In this document: positions 26,720 through 37,649 of the stretch, in pieces
Numbering within the stretch: the stretch's first letter is position 1
Layout: each line of letters starts with the position of its first letter
Source: Valencia hispanica
Lineage: Eukaryota; Chordata; Actinopteri; Cyprinodontiformes; Valenciidae
NCBI GenBank assembly: GCA_963556495.2
Contig: OY747710.1
Location: 3,668,001 to 3,732,000 of the forward strand
Direction of reading: 5' to 3'
DNA length: 64,000 bases
Program-made: the position numbers and the translations under genes
The notes under the pieces: model-generated
Seen by the model: the letters and a program-made list of their open reading frames with translations, nothing else
Told to the model about the DNA's origin: nothing
Databases searched by the model: none

Positions 26720-27005
26720 GCCATAAAGTTGGCCCCGCGCTCGGCTTAATTGATGTCACATGTAACCTTACCTGTCCCCCAATTAGCCCGCGCCTCGCTA
26801 TTAGGAGCTTTCTGTGAGCTGCATACAGGCAGCAGCCAGGGCACCTCAGGGTTTGGGGGTTATGGAGGGGAGGGGAGGGGGGGGGCTGATAATTAGAGTG
26901 TAATTCAACCCAGCCCAGGCTTATGATCAATTTGACCAGGACTTCACCCAGAGGAGGCTAATTAAATGAGGATCAGCGTGATGTTCACCCATTAATCTCT
27001 AAAAC
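26720..27005. promoter_or_regulatory. Candidate conserved upstream enhancer of nr2f5
   Basis: Unique, mixed-composition DNA about 1.5 kb upstream of the proposed transcription start, free of recognised repeats, in an otherwise AT-rich region. It contains many homeodomain-type cores: CTTAATTGATG, CCAATTAGC, GATAATTAG, TGTAATTC, GCTAATTAAATGAG and CATTAATC. An ACATGT E-box-like motif is also present. No coding potential was recognised. Enhancer function is inference from composition and position. Confidence 0.4.
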
Positions 27006-27269
27006 AGGACAATAACCGTCCAGACATTTATCTTTAGGACATAAAGTGTCTGTCACAGATTTGCAGGTTGTTTTTTTTGTGATGAATCAACACTGTGTAG
27101 GACATAATAGTAAAGTAAAAGTAAAGTGGATTTTTTTTTTAAATGACAACGTTTTCCTGTTTTTATAAATAAAAGTTAACAAACGTCATGAAAGTGGATT
27201 TATCCATTTTACTCTAATGCCCCTGAATAAAATTCAGTGCAAGTTGCCTTCAGAAGTCTGTAGGTTATA

Positions 27270-28152
27270 GGATCCCGTTTGTAAAGTTACACAGTCAAAA
27301 ATTAACAGCAATAATTTGGGTTATTTAGCCTGTAATAACAGAAAAAAATGGGTGTTTATTTTTCACAGTCGTATTTGCTTCCATGTTATTTATTTATTTA
27401 TAAATGTCACCGTTTCAAACTTTATATTTAGCTAGCAAGCTAAACTGGCTAGCTAGAAGTAAATATTTATATCAGAGCTAAATGTTTAGCTAATAAGCAA
27501 ATTCACTTGCATATTATTATTATTCACTTGCAGTGGAAATGGACTATCAAAATAAAAGCTGGAATCTCTACATAAACTCCTGCTGCCGGTGCATCACTGT
27601 TGTAAATCCATCCATAAATGTCTGTAGTCCTACGGATTAAACTGAAATGATGGACATGTTGGGATGAAAATAAACATTGATAAATGGGTGACATTCAGTC
27701 TAGTCAGCAGTTTATATCAAGGTTCCCAAGACCAGGCTTTTATTTAGCAGTCGACTTCCGCTTATTGGCAAGTAAATTTGCGTATTAGCTAAATATGAAG
27801 CTATGGGCTAAAAGGTTTTTTTTTTGTTTTTTTTTTTTTTATAACTTTATTGAACACAATGAATGTTTAGAAGCTAGATATTTGGCTATCCAGCTTAGAT
27901 TGCTAGCTAAATATTTAGTTTGCAAACCAAATATTTAGTTTGAAGTTACATTTTAGTTTGTAGACTAAATATTTATTTTGCTAACTTAATATGTAGTTTG
28001 AAACTGTGACATTTATAAATAAATAAATAACATGGATGCAAATATGACTTCGAAAAATGTAGGCTACCCCAATTGATTTATCTTATGAGAGGCTAAATAA
28101 TTCAAGTAATCGCTGTAAACTTTTGACTGTGTAACTTTACAAACCGCACCTC
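27270..28152. mobile_element. Palindrome-rich inverted-repeat element, copy A (full length)
   Basis: The left end (CCCGTTTGTAAAGTTACACA, then GTCAAAAATTAACAGC) is the inverse of the right end (CTTTTGACTGTGTAACTTTA, then CAAACCGCACCTC). The inverted ends continue inward through a CATGTTATTTATTTATTTAT stretch for about 140 bp. The interior carries many degenerate copies of the 12-base palindrome CTAAATATTTAG around a unique core (CATCACTGTTG, ATGGACATGTTGGGATGAAA). There is no open frame for a transposase. The superfamily was not recognised. It is interrupted by a poly-T run at about 27819-27840. Confidence 0.75.
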
Positions 28153-28329
28153 AAAATCTACCAGGTCCACTTGCACGTTGTAATGTAATCTCATTATAAT
28201 GCAGGTGTTCTGTTTCTGGCCTCAGAGGTTGGTTAGAGAACTTTAGGGAACAACCAGCATCATGAAGACCAAGGAACCCAGCAGACTGGTCAGGGAGGAG
28301 GTTTAAAGCACGGTTAGGTATGTATAGCT

Positions 28330-28690
28330 CCTGAGCTTTGAACATCTCCCAGAGCTCTGTTCAATCCATCATCTGAACATGGAGAGAGGATGGACCACCG
28401 GAGGACCTACCAGGACATGGACGTCCACCTTGCAGCCTGAACATGGAGAGAGGATGGACCACCTGAGGACCTACCAGGACATGGACGTCCACCTTGCAGC
28501 CTGAACATGGAGAGAGGATGGACCACCTGAGGACCTACCAGGTCCTACCAGGACATGGACGTCCACCTGGCAGTCTGAACATGGAGAGTTTTAATCAGAG
28601 AAGAAACCAAGAAGCGTCCAAAATGTAGCCTGGGGGCCACTTGGAGTCTTTGCAGCTCAGGAGGCTGATGCAGATACACATTTAAATAAA
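28330..28690 (+). mobile_element. Tc1-like relic with an internal 64-bp tandem triplication
   Basis: Plus-strand translation begins NISQSSVQSII, stop, TWRED, DLPGHGRPP, the helix-turn-helix region of a Tc1-like transposase, as in the relic at 5.7-6.24 kb. The GAACATGGAGAGAGGATGGA unit then repeats from 28375, 28439 and 28503, with period 64. The third copy has a 10-base internal duplication, so the next GAACATGGAGAG starts at 28577. Sequence after it (TTTTAATCAGAGAAGAAACC) returns to the normal transposase order. A period of 64 shifts frame each time, so this is neutral expansion of a dead copy. Confidence 0.75.
28375..28576. repeat. Tandem repeat, 64-bp unit x 3
   Basis: Copies at 28375-28438, 28439-28502 and 28503-28576. 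The first two differ by one base; the third carries an extra AGGTCCTACC. Confidence 0.9.
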
Positions 28691-30221
28691 AATATTAGGG
28701 AATAATTCACACACTGACCAGGCCTTTTGAAGAAAAAAAAAGGAAAGTGTATTAATATTGTATCAGTATTGTTTTTTGTGTTTATTTTAATTTGGTGGTA
28801 AACATCAAGTGACTTTTGCTGAAAAGCAGAGTTTGGCGCACCTATTTATTTAACTTTGCTAAATAAAGCAAGAATGAGCCAAATCGTGTTCTTGTTGCTA
28901 AAAATAAACACACACACAAAAATCTAGAAAAAGATCATCAAAGAAAAAACTGTAAGACATTCTTTGCTTTTGATTTCTGTTTTTGCTAACCAGGCAAATT
29001 TGTGACATCCTAATTATGCTTTAGATCTACCATGATCCATAGATCTACAGGAATCAGACCGTGTTTGGTGTTTTATTTAAGTATTGTGTGGTTATTGATG
29101 AGCCGGTAAAAAGTAAAAAATAAAATAGGTGTTGCGATTTGAATTTTAAAAAGTATAATCAGAATTTCGTGGAGCCACGTTTTTGACCCCCATGGCAAGA
29201 AGTATTGACACCACTGGTTAACATTTAAGCATATTCATGTGTTAGAATGGCCTAGTCAAAGTCCGAAACTAAATTCAATCAAGAATCCTAGGCAAGACTT
29301 GCTTTCTATCCAATCTGACTGAGCTTCAGCTGTTAGAGACATAATCCAACATCTGTCATTACAGTGAAATATGGATCTCAGTGGGGCTTGTCACACTTTT
29401 CCGATTTTCTTTAGACCTCACCATTCCCCACTACTTTTGATGATCTATCAGATAATATCCCAAAGAAATTAAAACAATGAAGAACAATTTTTTTAATATT
29501 GCAAAGTGTACAAAAATATGAAGGGGAATGAATTTTGCAAACCGAGGTGTGCATATTGTAAAATCTTCCACCTTTATGCTTCTTATTTGAATTTCTCTTT
29601 CTTTGCACTAGATGTCATTGGTTAAAAAGATTTATCATGAGCCCACCTTGTTTCAATGAGGAAAACTTTTCTTCTCTTTTTGCGTTAAACATTAATGAAG
29701 TGTCCCAAACTCTTTTAAGAGAACATTATTTTAGGGTCTGTTTAAAAGTAGTAGGTTCACAATCTTTTTCAGCTGAATTATTCCTGCAACCTGTGCATGC
29801 CTGCTCTTGCAATTTCTGTTTTATCCTTTAGCCAGTGGGAGCAGAGGACCAAATAGCAAAGGCAACATGTCTAAACGCAGACAGTTCAAACTCTGCACAA
29901 TAAATTTTGTATCTTCACCAAAACTGGGCTGCTTGATCATGTTGATCATGCTAAGCTTTTGCTCTGTTGATCCTAAAAAAAAACTGGACAGCTAACATGC
30001 ATGGTATCTTGAGCCATGCTTGTGACTGCCCGTGATGGATGATGGGAGCAACTGTTGCAGGAGGTCCTGACACACGATGGTGTCACCCCCGGGGCCAGGG
30101 TGGGGGTAAGCATGACCGCATCGTATGGCCCAGGAAACGCAGGGGCCACGTTTATGTGTAAATTTATACGCGTCCTGACAACACCGCCTCCAACAATGCA
30201 GCGCTCCGCTTCAGCCGATGC
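28690..30221. other. Intergenic DNA, AT-rich, nothing recognised
   Basis: No supported gene or clear repeat. Short open frames here are not conserved-looking. The last 200 bp before the Tc1 element (30030-30220) are more GC-balanced. Confidence 0.5.
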
Positions 30222-30223
30222 TA

Positions 30224-31809
30224 CAGTGGCTTGCAAAAGTGTTCGGCCCCCTTGAACTTTTCCACATTTTGTCACATTACAGCCACAAACATGAATTAAT
30301 TTTATTGGAATTCCAGGTGAAAGACCAAAACAAAGTGGTGTACACGTGAGAAGTGGAACGAAAATCATACATGATTCCAAACATTTTTTACAAATAAATA
30401 ACTGAAAAGTGGGGTGTGCGTAATTATTCAGCCCACTGAGTCAATACTTTGTAGAACCACCTTTTGCTGCACTTCCAGCTGCCAGTCTTTTAGGGTATGT
30501 CTCTACCAGCTTTGCACATCTACAGACTGAAATTCTTGCCCATTCTTCTTTGGAAAACAGCTCCAGCTCAGTCAGATTAGATGGACAGCGTTTGTGAACA
30601 GCAGCTTTCAGATCTTGCCACAGATTCTGGATTGGATTTAGATCTGGACTTTGACTGGGCCATTCTAACACATGGATATGTTTTGTTTTAAACCATTCCA
30701 TTGTTGCCCTGGCTTTATGTTTAGGGTCGTTGTCCTGCTGGAAGGTGAACCTCCGCCCCAGTCTCAAGTCTTTTGCAGACTCCAAGAGGTTTTCTTCCAA
30801 GATTGCCCTGTATTTGGCTCCATCCATCTTCCCATCAACTCTGACCAGCTTCCCTGTCCCTGCTGAAGAGAAGCACCCCCAGAGCATGATGCTGTCACCC
30901 CCATATTTGACAGTGGGGATGGTGTGTTCAGAGTGATGTGCAGTGTTAGTTTTTCGCCTCACATAGCGTTTTGCATTTCGGTCTCATCTGACCAGAGCAC
31001 CTTCTTCCACATGTTTGCTGTGTTCCCCACATGGCTTGTGGCAAACTGCAAACGGGACTTCTTATGGTTTTCTTTTAACAATGGATTTCTTCTTGCCACT
31101 CTTCCATAAAGGCCAACTTTGTGCAGTGCACCACTAATAGTTGTCCTATGGACAGATTCCCCCACCTGAGCTGCAGATCTCTGCAGCTCATCCAGAGTCA
31201 CAATGGGCCTCTTGGCTGCATTTCTGATCAGCGCTCTCCTTGTTCGGCCTGTGAGTTTAGGTGGACGGCCTTGTCTTGGTAGGTTTACAGTTGTGCCATA
31301 CTCCTTCCATTTCTGAATGATCGCTTGAACAGCGCTCAGTGGGATGTTCAAGGCTTGGGAAATCTTTTTGTAGCCTAAGCCTGCTTTAAATTTCTCAATA
31401 ACTTTATCCCTGACCTGTCTGGTGTGTTCTTTGGACTTCATGGTGTTGTTGCTCCCAACATTCTCTTAGACAACCTCTGAGGCCGTCACAGGGCAGCTGT
31501 ATTTGTACTGACATTAGATTACACACAGGTGCCTCTATTTAGTCATTAGCACTCATCAGACAATGTCTATGGGCAACTAACTGCACTCAGACCAAAGGGG
31601 GCTGAATAATTACGCACACCCCACTTTTCAGTTATTTATTTGTAAAAAATGTTTGGAATCATGTATGATTTTCGTTCCACTTCTCACGTGTACACCACTT
31701 TGTTTTGGTCTTTCACCTGGAATTCCAATAAAATTAATTCATGTTTGTGGCTGTAATGTGACAAAATGTGGAAAAGTTCAAGGGGGCCGAATACTTTTGC
31801 AAGCCACTG
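30224..31809 (-). mobile_element. Tc1/mariner transposon, complete ends, inactive
   Basis: A 1586-bp element bounded by CAGTGGCTTGCAAAAGTGTT at the left and the inverse at the right (ACTTTTGCAAGCCACTG). It is flanked by TA on both sides (30222-30223, 31810-31811), the Tc1 target duplication. The inverted ends are about 210 bp (30224-30434 and about 31600-31809) and nearly identical, so the insertion is fairly recent. One transposase gene on the minus strand lies between them and is broken. Because the ends are intact, the copy could still be a substrate for a related active transposase (inference). Confidence 0.95.
30441..31441 (-). pseudogene. Tc1-like transposase, frameshifted and with a lost catalytic residue
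   Basis: The minus-strand frame from 31441 (MKSKEHTRQVRDK) encodes the two helix-turn-helix motifs with the linker GRPPKLTGR, then reaches LWSDET, holding the first catalytic Asp. It then shifts frame near 30965-30980, where the segment normally lying between DET and KRYV is largely deleted. A second frame resumes with KRYVRRKTNTAHH and continues to the stop at 30441. It contains QQDNDPKH (second Asp), and 34 residues later SPDLNPIQNLW, where the third catalytic residue, normally Glu, is Gln (codon CAG at 30629-30627). Deletion, frameshift and E-to-Q change make it inactive. Combined length is about 333 residues, close to the usual about 340. Confidence 0.95.
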
Positions 31810-31811
31810 TA

Positions 31812-33340
31812 AATATGTCTCAGTGAGGAAGAGGCTGTCAAGTGAGCAGGTGTGCAACCTGAGCATGATACGGAAATAGGAACTCAGGTTTGTGAAACGG
31901 TCCCATGAGGTCTGAGCTGATGTTATCTGGATGTTCTACACTCACGGGAGGCTAATTGTCTCTTCAGTGCTTCTGAAAAGCCTGCTGATGGACAGACAAA
32001 GAAGGAGAAGAAGAATTAATTTGCTTCCATGTTTGTTCAACAAAAGGATATGAAAAAAAGACGTGAAGTCAAATTAGTGATGATTTTATCCTCTGAGCTT
32101 TCCCTAGAGACACTGATGACAAGCTTCAAGCAGTTTTATTATTTTCAACATTCTTTGTGATGTTTTTGCAAACTTATAGAGTCTCTTTGTGCAACAAAAA
32201 AAAAGCTGAGGTGTAAAATGTGCAAAGTGTGTTTAACCTCAGCAACAACCAAAGCAACCAAACGTATTAAGTTGTGAAAGCAAACTCACTGAAGAAATAT
32301 GGGGATTTGGTGGAAAGAAAGTAATAAATCATCAGCATAAAGGGAGACTTTATGTTCAGTGTGACTTCCCTTAACTTGGGGGCATTCCTGTCATTCAAGA
32401 TACAAATAGTTTTGAATATTAACACAAACTAGGGCTGCACAACATTTGGAAAACAGGACATTGCAAAATATTATTATTGAATATCTGAACAGCAACACTA
32501 TTGGGATTGTGATGAACCCTGGTTTTCATCACTACTCCCTGTCTTTTCCATTATCACTACATCTGTATCAGATCTGTATCAGCTGTGGGCAAAAAGGCAA
32601 GACAAGACCATCTGTCTAGTGCCATTCATAGACAGGGTGATTAAAAGTGATTTACAGATTTACAGATGAGTACATTGAAGAAATAAATACATTAAAAGAG
32701 TAATAATAAAATTTAGGAATCACATACAGTTAAATGAAATGCTTGAAGGCCAACTTTAAACAATTAAAAAGCTAAGAAATTATACAGAAATAGCTGTTAA
32801 AGTAATCTTTGACTTTCATAGAAACGTTACGTTTTCAGACCTTGCAGAATTTTACAGTTTCTACAAACGGCAGGTTTTCAGGGAGTTTGTCCCGGAGCTG
32901 AGCAGAGAAACAGAAGGAAGAGGTCTCTAGTGACCTAGAGGATCTTAAATGCATTTACACCCAATTTAATTTATAACCCTATAGACAAATAAGACTTTAA
33001 AATCGGTTCTTTAAAAAAAAGAGGTGTCAATGCAGTGATTGTATTTTTATGGTGTTGGTCAGGACTCTGACAGCAGCAGCATCGGGGTTGGTCTAAGGCT
33101 GCCTGAATGATATTATTTATGTATATATAAAGACCGGTAAATAAACCATTACACATAATCTAACCCTCTGAATATAAGAAGAATGTGCAAGTGGTTCTGT
33201 GTCCTGTATGACTGGAAATTCTTTGTTCTGGTCACGCCTTTAAGGTCGTAGTAGATTGCTCCATGCACTCGTTGATGTTACGGACACTTGGATACAATAA
33301 CTGTGATAGACTTGTGGTCATGTGTGGAAGAAATTTTAAG
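31812..33340. other. Intergenic DNA with weak repeat traces
   Basis: No gene was recognised. GGGCTGCACAACATTTGGAA at about 32430 resembles the start of a degraded hAT-type element. CAAGACAAGACCATCTGTC to AGTGATTTACAG at 32598-32660 resembles the fish retroposon tail described at 45.56 kb. Confidence 0.45.
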
Positions 33341-33344
33341 TTAT

Positions 33345-34260
33345 GTCTCAATCACTGTTTTAGTCAAGTCACCATCTCTTGAGTCCAAGTCACACTTAAG
33401 TCCTTAGAGTTCGAGTCCATGCGCAAATCCAAGTCACATAGGATGAGTCCAAGTCAAGTTTCTAGTCCCTACAGGCCAAGTCCAAGTCCCAAAAAGAGTC
33501 TTCCAGTCTGAGTAAACTCATTATTACCTGAGACCATGTCAAAAATACAAGCAGGGTGTAGATTTTAGGACTGAAATGGCAGCAATACAATGACTTAATA
33601 ATTTTTTTTTTATTGTACTCAATGCCCTCATGCTATCGCCAAGCTAACACAGTAGCATGTGCAAAATAATAAAACATGAAAACAATAAATAATCTACATG
33701 TCACCCATAGACTTACAGAGGCTCTGGGAAGATATTGATTAATGGCCTGTACTTGTATAGACCTGAGAACCCCAAAGCATTTCACACTATATTCAGTCAT
33801 TCACCCATTCACGCACTGGTGATGGCAAGCTACATTGTAGCCACAGCTGCCCTGGGGCACACGGAAAAAAGCAAGGCTGTGGAACACTGGCACAACCAGG
33901 CCCTCTGACCACCACCAGTAGGCAGAAGAGTGAAGTGTCTTGCCCAAGGACGCAAGGACTGAGACAGACGGAGCGGGGGCTCGAACCGGAAGCCCTCCGG
34001 TTACAAGACGAACTCCTAACTCCTCAATATTATATTTGTCCAGTAAACTGAGCTTAAATAACAAGCTAACATTAGCATCGACTACATGCTAATTCCAACA
34101 ATAGCAATTCACACGTCAGAGTCCAAGTCCTAACGTGCCAAATCCGCGTCCAAGTGCAAGCCATCGGCGTACTGCTTAAGTCAAGTCACAAGTCCCTTAA
34201 AATGTTATTCAAGTCAGAACTTGAGTCTCAGTCCAGGACTCGAGTACTCCATCCCTGGTG
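33345..34260. repeat. GAGTCCAAGTC-type repeat region, split by a SINE-like insert
   Basis: Dense degenerate copies of GAGTCCAAGTC / AAGTCAAGTC occur at 33345-33515 and 34105-34255. They are the two halves of one repeat family member. The interrupting segment at about 33730-34030 has SINE features. A related region, in the opposite sense (GACTTGAGACTTGACTGGAC), lies in nr2f5 intron 2 at 11370-11425. Confidence 0.55.
33730..34030 (-). mobile_element. tRNA-type SINE-like insert
   Basis: It contains CATTCACCCATTCACGCACT, GCTGCCCTGGGGCACAC, TGACCACCACCAGTAGGCAG, AGTGTCTTGCCCAAGGACGC, then CTCGAACCGG. The reverse complement of the last part, CCGGTTCGAGCCCC, fits a polymerase III B-box (GGTTCGANNCC). 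This repeat type is common in fish by recall; the family name is not certain and no A-box was defined. Confidence 0.5.
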
Positions 34261-34369
34261 TCAATAGCATACATATAGCAAGAGATGTTGTAGAACAATC
34301 TAAGCTAGTGAGACAATATTGAATAGAAGTTGCCCTAGGATAGAGCCTTGAGGATCCCCATGTGTTCCT

Positions 34370-34735
34370 TATGTGTTTCTGCTCTGTCTTCTCAAACCCC
34401 CAGACGGTCGTGGCAGATGGCCGCTCCTACTGAGCCTGGTTCTGTTGGAGGTTTCTTCCTGTTAAAGGGGAGTTTTTCCTCTCCACCGTCGCTACATGCT
34501 TGCTCAGTATGAGGGATTGCTGAAGGATTGCTGTGGTTGGAAAGTCTGCATCAACGGGGCCCAACCTCACGCCAATGACTGACGCAATCTGCTGGGATTC
34601 CTTAAATAGGAAACTTTTTAACTGATAAGAATGTTTGTATAAATGTATTGAAATGACTTCTTGTTAAGGGCCTTGAGATGACATCTGTTGTGAATTGGCG
34701 CTATATAAATAAACTGAATTGAATAGATTTTTGTT
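34370..34735 (+). mobile_element. Fish LINE/SINE 3'-tail-like repeat
   Basis: The sequence GGTTTCTTCCTGTTAAAGGG, AGTTTTTCCTCTCCACCGTC, GGGCCTTGAGATGACATCTG, GTTGTGAATTGGCGCTATAT, AAATAAACTGAATTGAA is a very common 3' end of fish retroposons (L2-like LINEs and SINEs sharing the tail) by recall. No protein-coding part is attached. Confidence 0.6.
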
Positions 34736-34739
34736 CACT

Positions 34740-36335
34740 CTGATTTACAACTGCTAAATGACACAAAGTCATTATGAGATAGTCCTATCTACTTTTCCAA
34801 TCTATCATTGTTGTATGTTATCAACTGTTCGCTACGGTGCTGAGACAGCAAGACTAACACAGATATTTCAGGTGAATCCCTGTTAAGACAAACATCATTT
34901 AAAACCTTTACTAATGCAGTCTCATAGTCGAAACCTGAGTGTAAAAGAGATCTGTTAATGAATGAACTATTCAATGATCCTTACCAAAGATGTTGGATTA
35001 GATAAAAGACAAAGTCCACATAAGTCGCCAAAAATGGTACTGGCAAACAGAATTTGAATCCATCATACTTGAAAAATTACATCTATAGTATTACTGAGGC
35101 AACAGGAAATAAATACAGGTAGTTAATACTTGAAACTAAATGTGAATACAAACTAAATCTTTCCCGTAAAGCAAACAAAGAGTGTGAATTGGAGGAGAGA
35201 TGAGTTTTTGAGAGTCAGCACTGTTTCCTTTGGCCGATTGGGGTTGATTAAGAGGTTAACCATGGAGAGGCATGGCGTCTTTAAGGGAGATTTATCTGTT
35301 CCTGCTCTGACCCCTTGGGGGTAGCTTCCCTCACCCCCAGTGTCCCCAGGATTTATTTAGTTATTTGTTTATCTGCTGGAAGGGGTCAGCCTTACTCTGC
35401 ACTACATCCCAGGCCTGTTTGTGTGCCTCAAACCCATTTTTCATCCTGTTTCTTGGTGGGACTGTGGCGCTGGCTCTGTTTGCTGACTCAGCAGAGAGGA
35501 CACAAGCGAAGGCCCCGACGAGTCTCGCGACCTTTTACATCCGAGCAGCGATATGCTCCCAAAACTGGTTATTTTCACTTAACACATTTCGCTATCAGTT
35601 CAACTTTGGCCCCATTTGGAGGAATTATGGTGTTTTTCTAATTGCTTCCTGACAGTTTTGATTCAGCCATGCATGAATTTATGGCAGCTTATTTCCTATT
35701 TTTGTCTGATTTCAATAAAGAGTTTGTGTAGTTTTCTTCTTGAAGGCAATAAAAAAATAATCTGCTCATTTCACACAGGAAAAATTTTGTTTTTAAAAAT
35801 AACATCATCCACACACATTGCCAATTAATTTTCGGACAGGACATCAGCATGTTTATGTACTTTAGTGTTGAGATTAATCACAGGAGAGAAATGTTTCTTT
35901 ATCTAATGAGGTTTGCTCCTTGCCCCTCATTCAATCTTTAAGCATATTTGCATGTTTGGTCAAATAATACAATATCTCTGAAGCTGCTTTCAGTATCTTT
36001 AAAAAAGTCACACATACACATGCTCTCTCACACACCTCTTCCGTAAGCAGGCTTGTTGGAGTTAAGAGGCAACAGGCCGTTTTGGTGGGGATGGGGAAGG
36101 AGGGCAGTGTGGGGGGTTGGTGGGGGGGCTATACAGGGAATGCTATGTGGCTTGCATGACCTGACATGTCTCTGAAGCTGGAGGGGGTCTCGACCTTTGA
36201 CCCAGGGCTCCAAAACTAGGAAGATGAAAAAAGGGGACAGGGCGGGAGGGTTTCGCTTCTAAACAAGGGCTTCTGTTTCATCCACTCCAGGAATGTCACT
36301 TCCATAAAAAGATGCCCATAGAGAGAGAAAGACAC
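34740..36335. other. Intergenic DNA, no gene recognised
   Basis: AT-rich with some mixed-composition stretches (35190-35640, 36030-36300) that could be regulatory. The latter includes a G-rich run (GGGGGGTTGGTGGGGGGGC). No coding homology was seen. Confidence 0.45.
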
Positions 36336-36341
36336 AGATAG

Positions 36342-36527
<186 letters not shown>

Positions 36528-36606
36528 AAAAGTGTCAGGGAGAATAATCCTTTCTATTCAACATCATATCAAAGTATCTTGAAAAGTTCGAAGTTCAGGC
36601 TTTGAC

Positions 36607-36622
36607 TAGGCCACTTAAAACC

Positions 36623-36672
<50 letters not shown>

Positions 36673-36688
36673 GGTTTTAAGTGGCCTA
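36607..36688. repeat. 82-bp perfect AT-rich palindrome
   Basis: TAGGCCACTTAAAACCTTGA is followed by a pure AT core and then the exact inverse TCAAGGTTTTAAGTGGCCTA. Arms are 41 bp with no spacer. The non-AT part of the arms resembles Tc1-transposase-type sequence (CTTTGACTAGGCCA), so it may have arisen from a transposon fragment. Confidence 0.97.
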
Positions 36689-36699
36689 TAGTTTGGGCT

Positions 36700-36920
36700 G
36701 TCACAATGAACAGGGTCCATGTCACTCCCTGCTTTACTGCACGTTTGGGCTACAAAAAAAGACCTGATCGGGTGTTGTAAACAATCAGAAAAAGCAATTG
36801 GAAAGAGCAGATGATTAAAAATGTAACAATCTGCATCGATAACTTCACATCAGGTAAGCCTTGGCTAACAAACAAGCTAACATAGCTAACCAACACTGTG
36901 GCTGCAAAATAATAACAGTG
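36700..36920. repeat. Interspersed repeat, copy A2 (shared with 3.96-4.31 kb)
   Basis: Shorter copy of the repeat described at 3.96 kb, with the same core (GATTAAAAATGTAACAATCTG, then AAGCCTTGGCTAACAAACAA and GCTAACATAGCTAACCAACA). It starts immediately right of the 82-bp AT-rich palindrome. Confidence 0.6.
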
Positions 36921-37009
36921 GGGAACAGAAGTTATGTAAAGGTTCTGTTCCACACTATTTTGCTCATGTTGATAAACAAATAATCCCTCTATTGTTCCGA
37001 AGGATACAG

Positions 37010-37230
37010 TTCAATTCAAAAATGCTTTATTGATCCCAGAGGGAAAATAAGTGTTGTTGTAGTTCATACTATTTAATTCTTCAAGGAGTTGTTGTAGATT
37101 CTTATGGCTATGGGCAGGAAGGATCTCCTGTAGCAGTCTGTGTTGCAGCGAAACTGTTTTAGCTTTTGACTGAATGCACTGCACCATGTCCTTGCGCCTT
37201 GCAGCACAGTGGTGCTTTGTCATAATGTAG
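37010..37230 (-). pseudogene. Possible LINE 3'-end fragment
   Basis: On the plus strand the segment starts TTCAATTCAAAAATGCTTTA, TTGATCCCAGAGGGAAAAT, a tail type frequent in fish non-LTR elements. The minus-strand frame reads LQHRLLQEILPAHSHKNLQQ, loosely like the C-terminal R..SFLP.A.R.YN segment of such elements. Weak evidence. Confidence 0.35.
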
Positions 37231-37649
37231 TCCCAAGTCTAAATCGGCTCCTGTAATTCCTTAGTGTCACTTATGAATTTCATTTGCAATCGATATGATT
37301 ATTGAGGTCACCAAGAATAATTAGGGTAATTGTGGAGTAATTTTCATTACTTCTGCATATGAAATGCTAGCTGTTACCATTCACTTACATTGTTTATGCT
37401 AAGCTAAAGCAAACAGACTGCCCTCAGATTAGGAGAATGACTGGGTTGGTTACAAAAGGCTTTTTCTGACTTATCTAGCTCTTTGGAATATAGCAACAGA
37501 AAAAAATTCACTTAGGGGTGGAATATCACAAGGAATTATTTAAACACAAACCAAAACAACCCTGAACTGTGACAAGTTTATGAAAGATGTAATGGCTCCA
37601 AGACTTTTTACTCTTCAGTCTACATTTCCAAAGTCTTGACAAGCTCCAA

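Noticed and set aside
29973..30380. 135-codon minus-strand open frame
   Set aside because: Runs across the left terminus of the Tc1 element, so it is an insertion artefact.
30224..31809. A transposition-competent Tc1 element
   Set aside because: The transposase is frameshifted and has Gln at the third catalytic position; only the ends appear intact.
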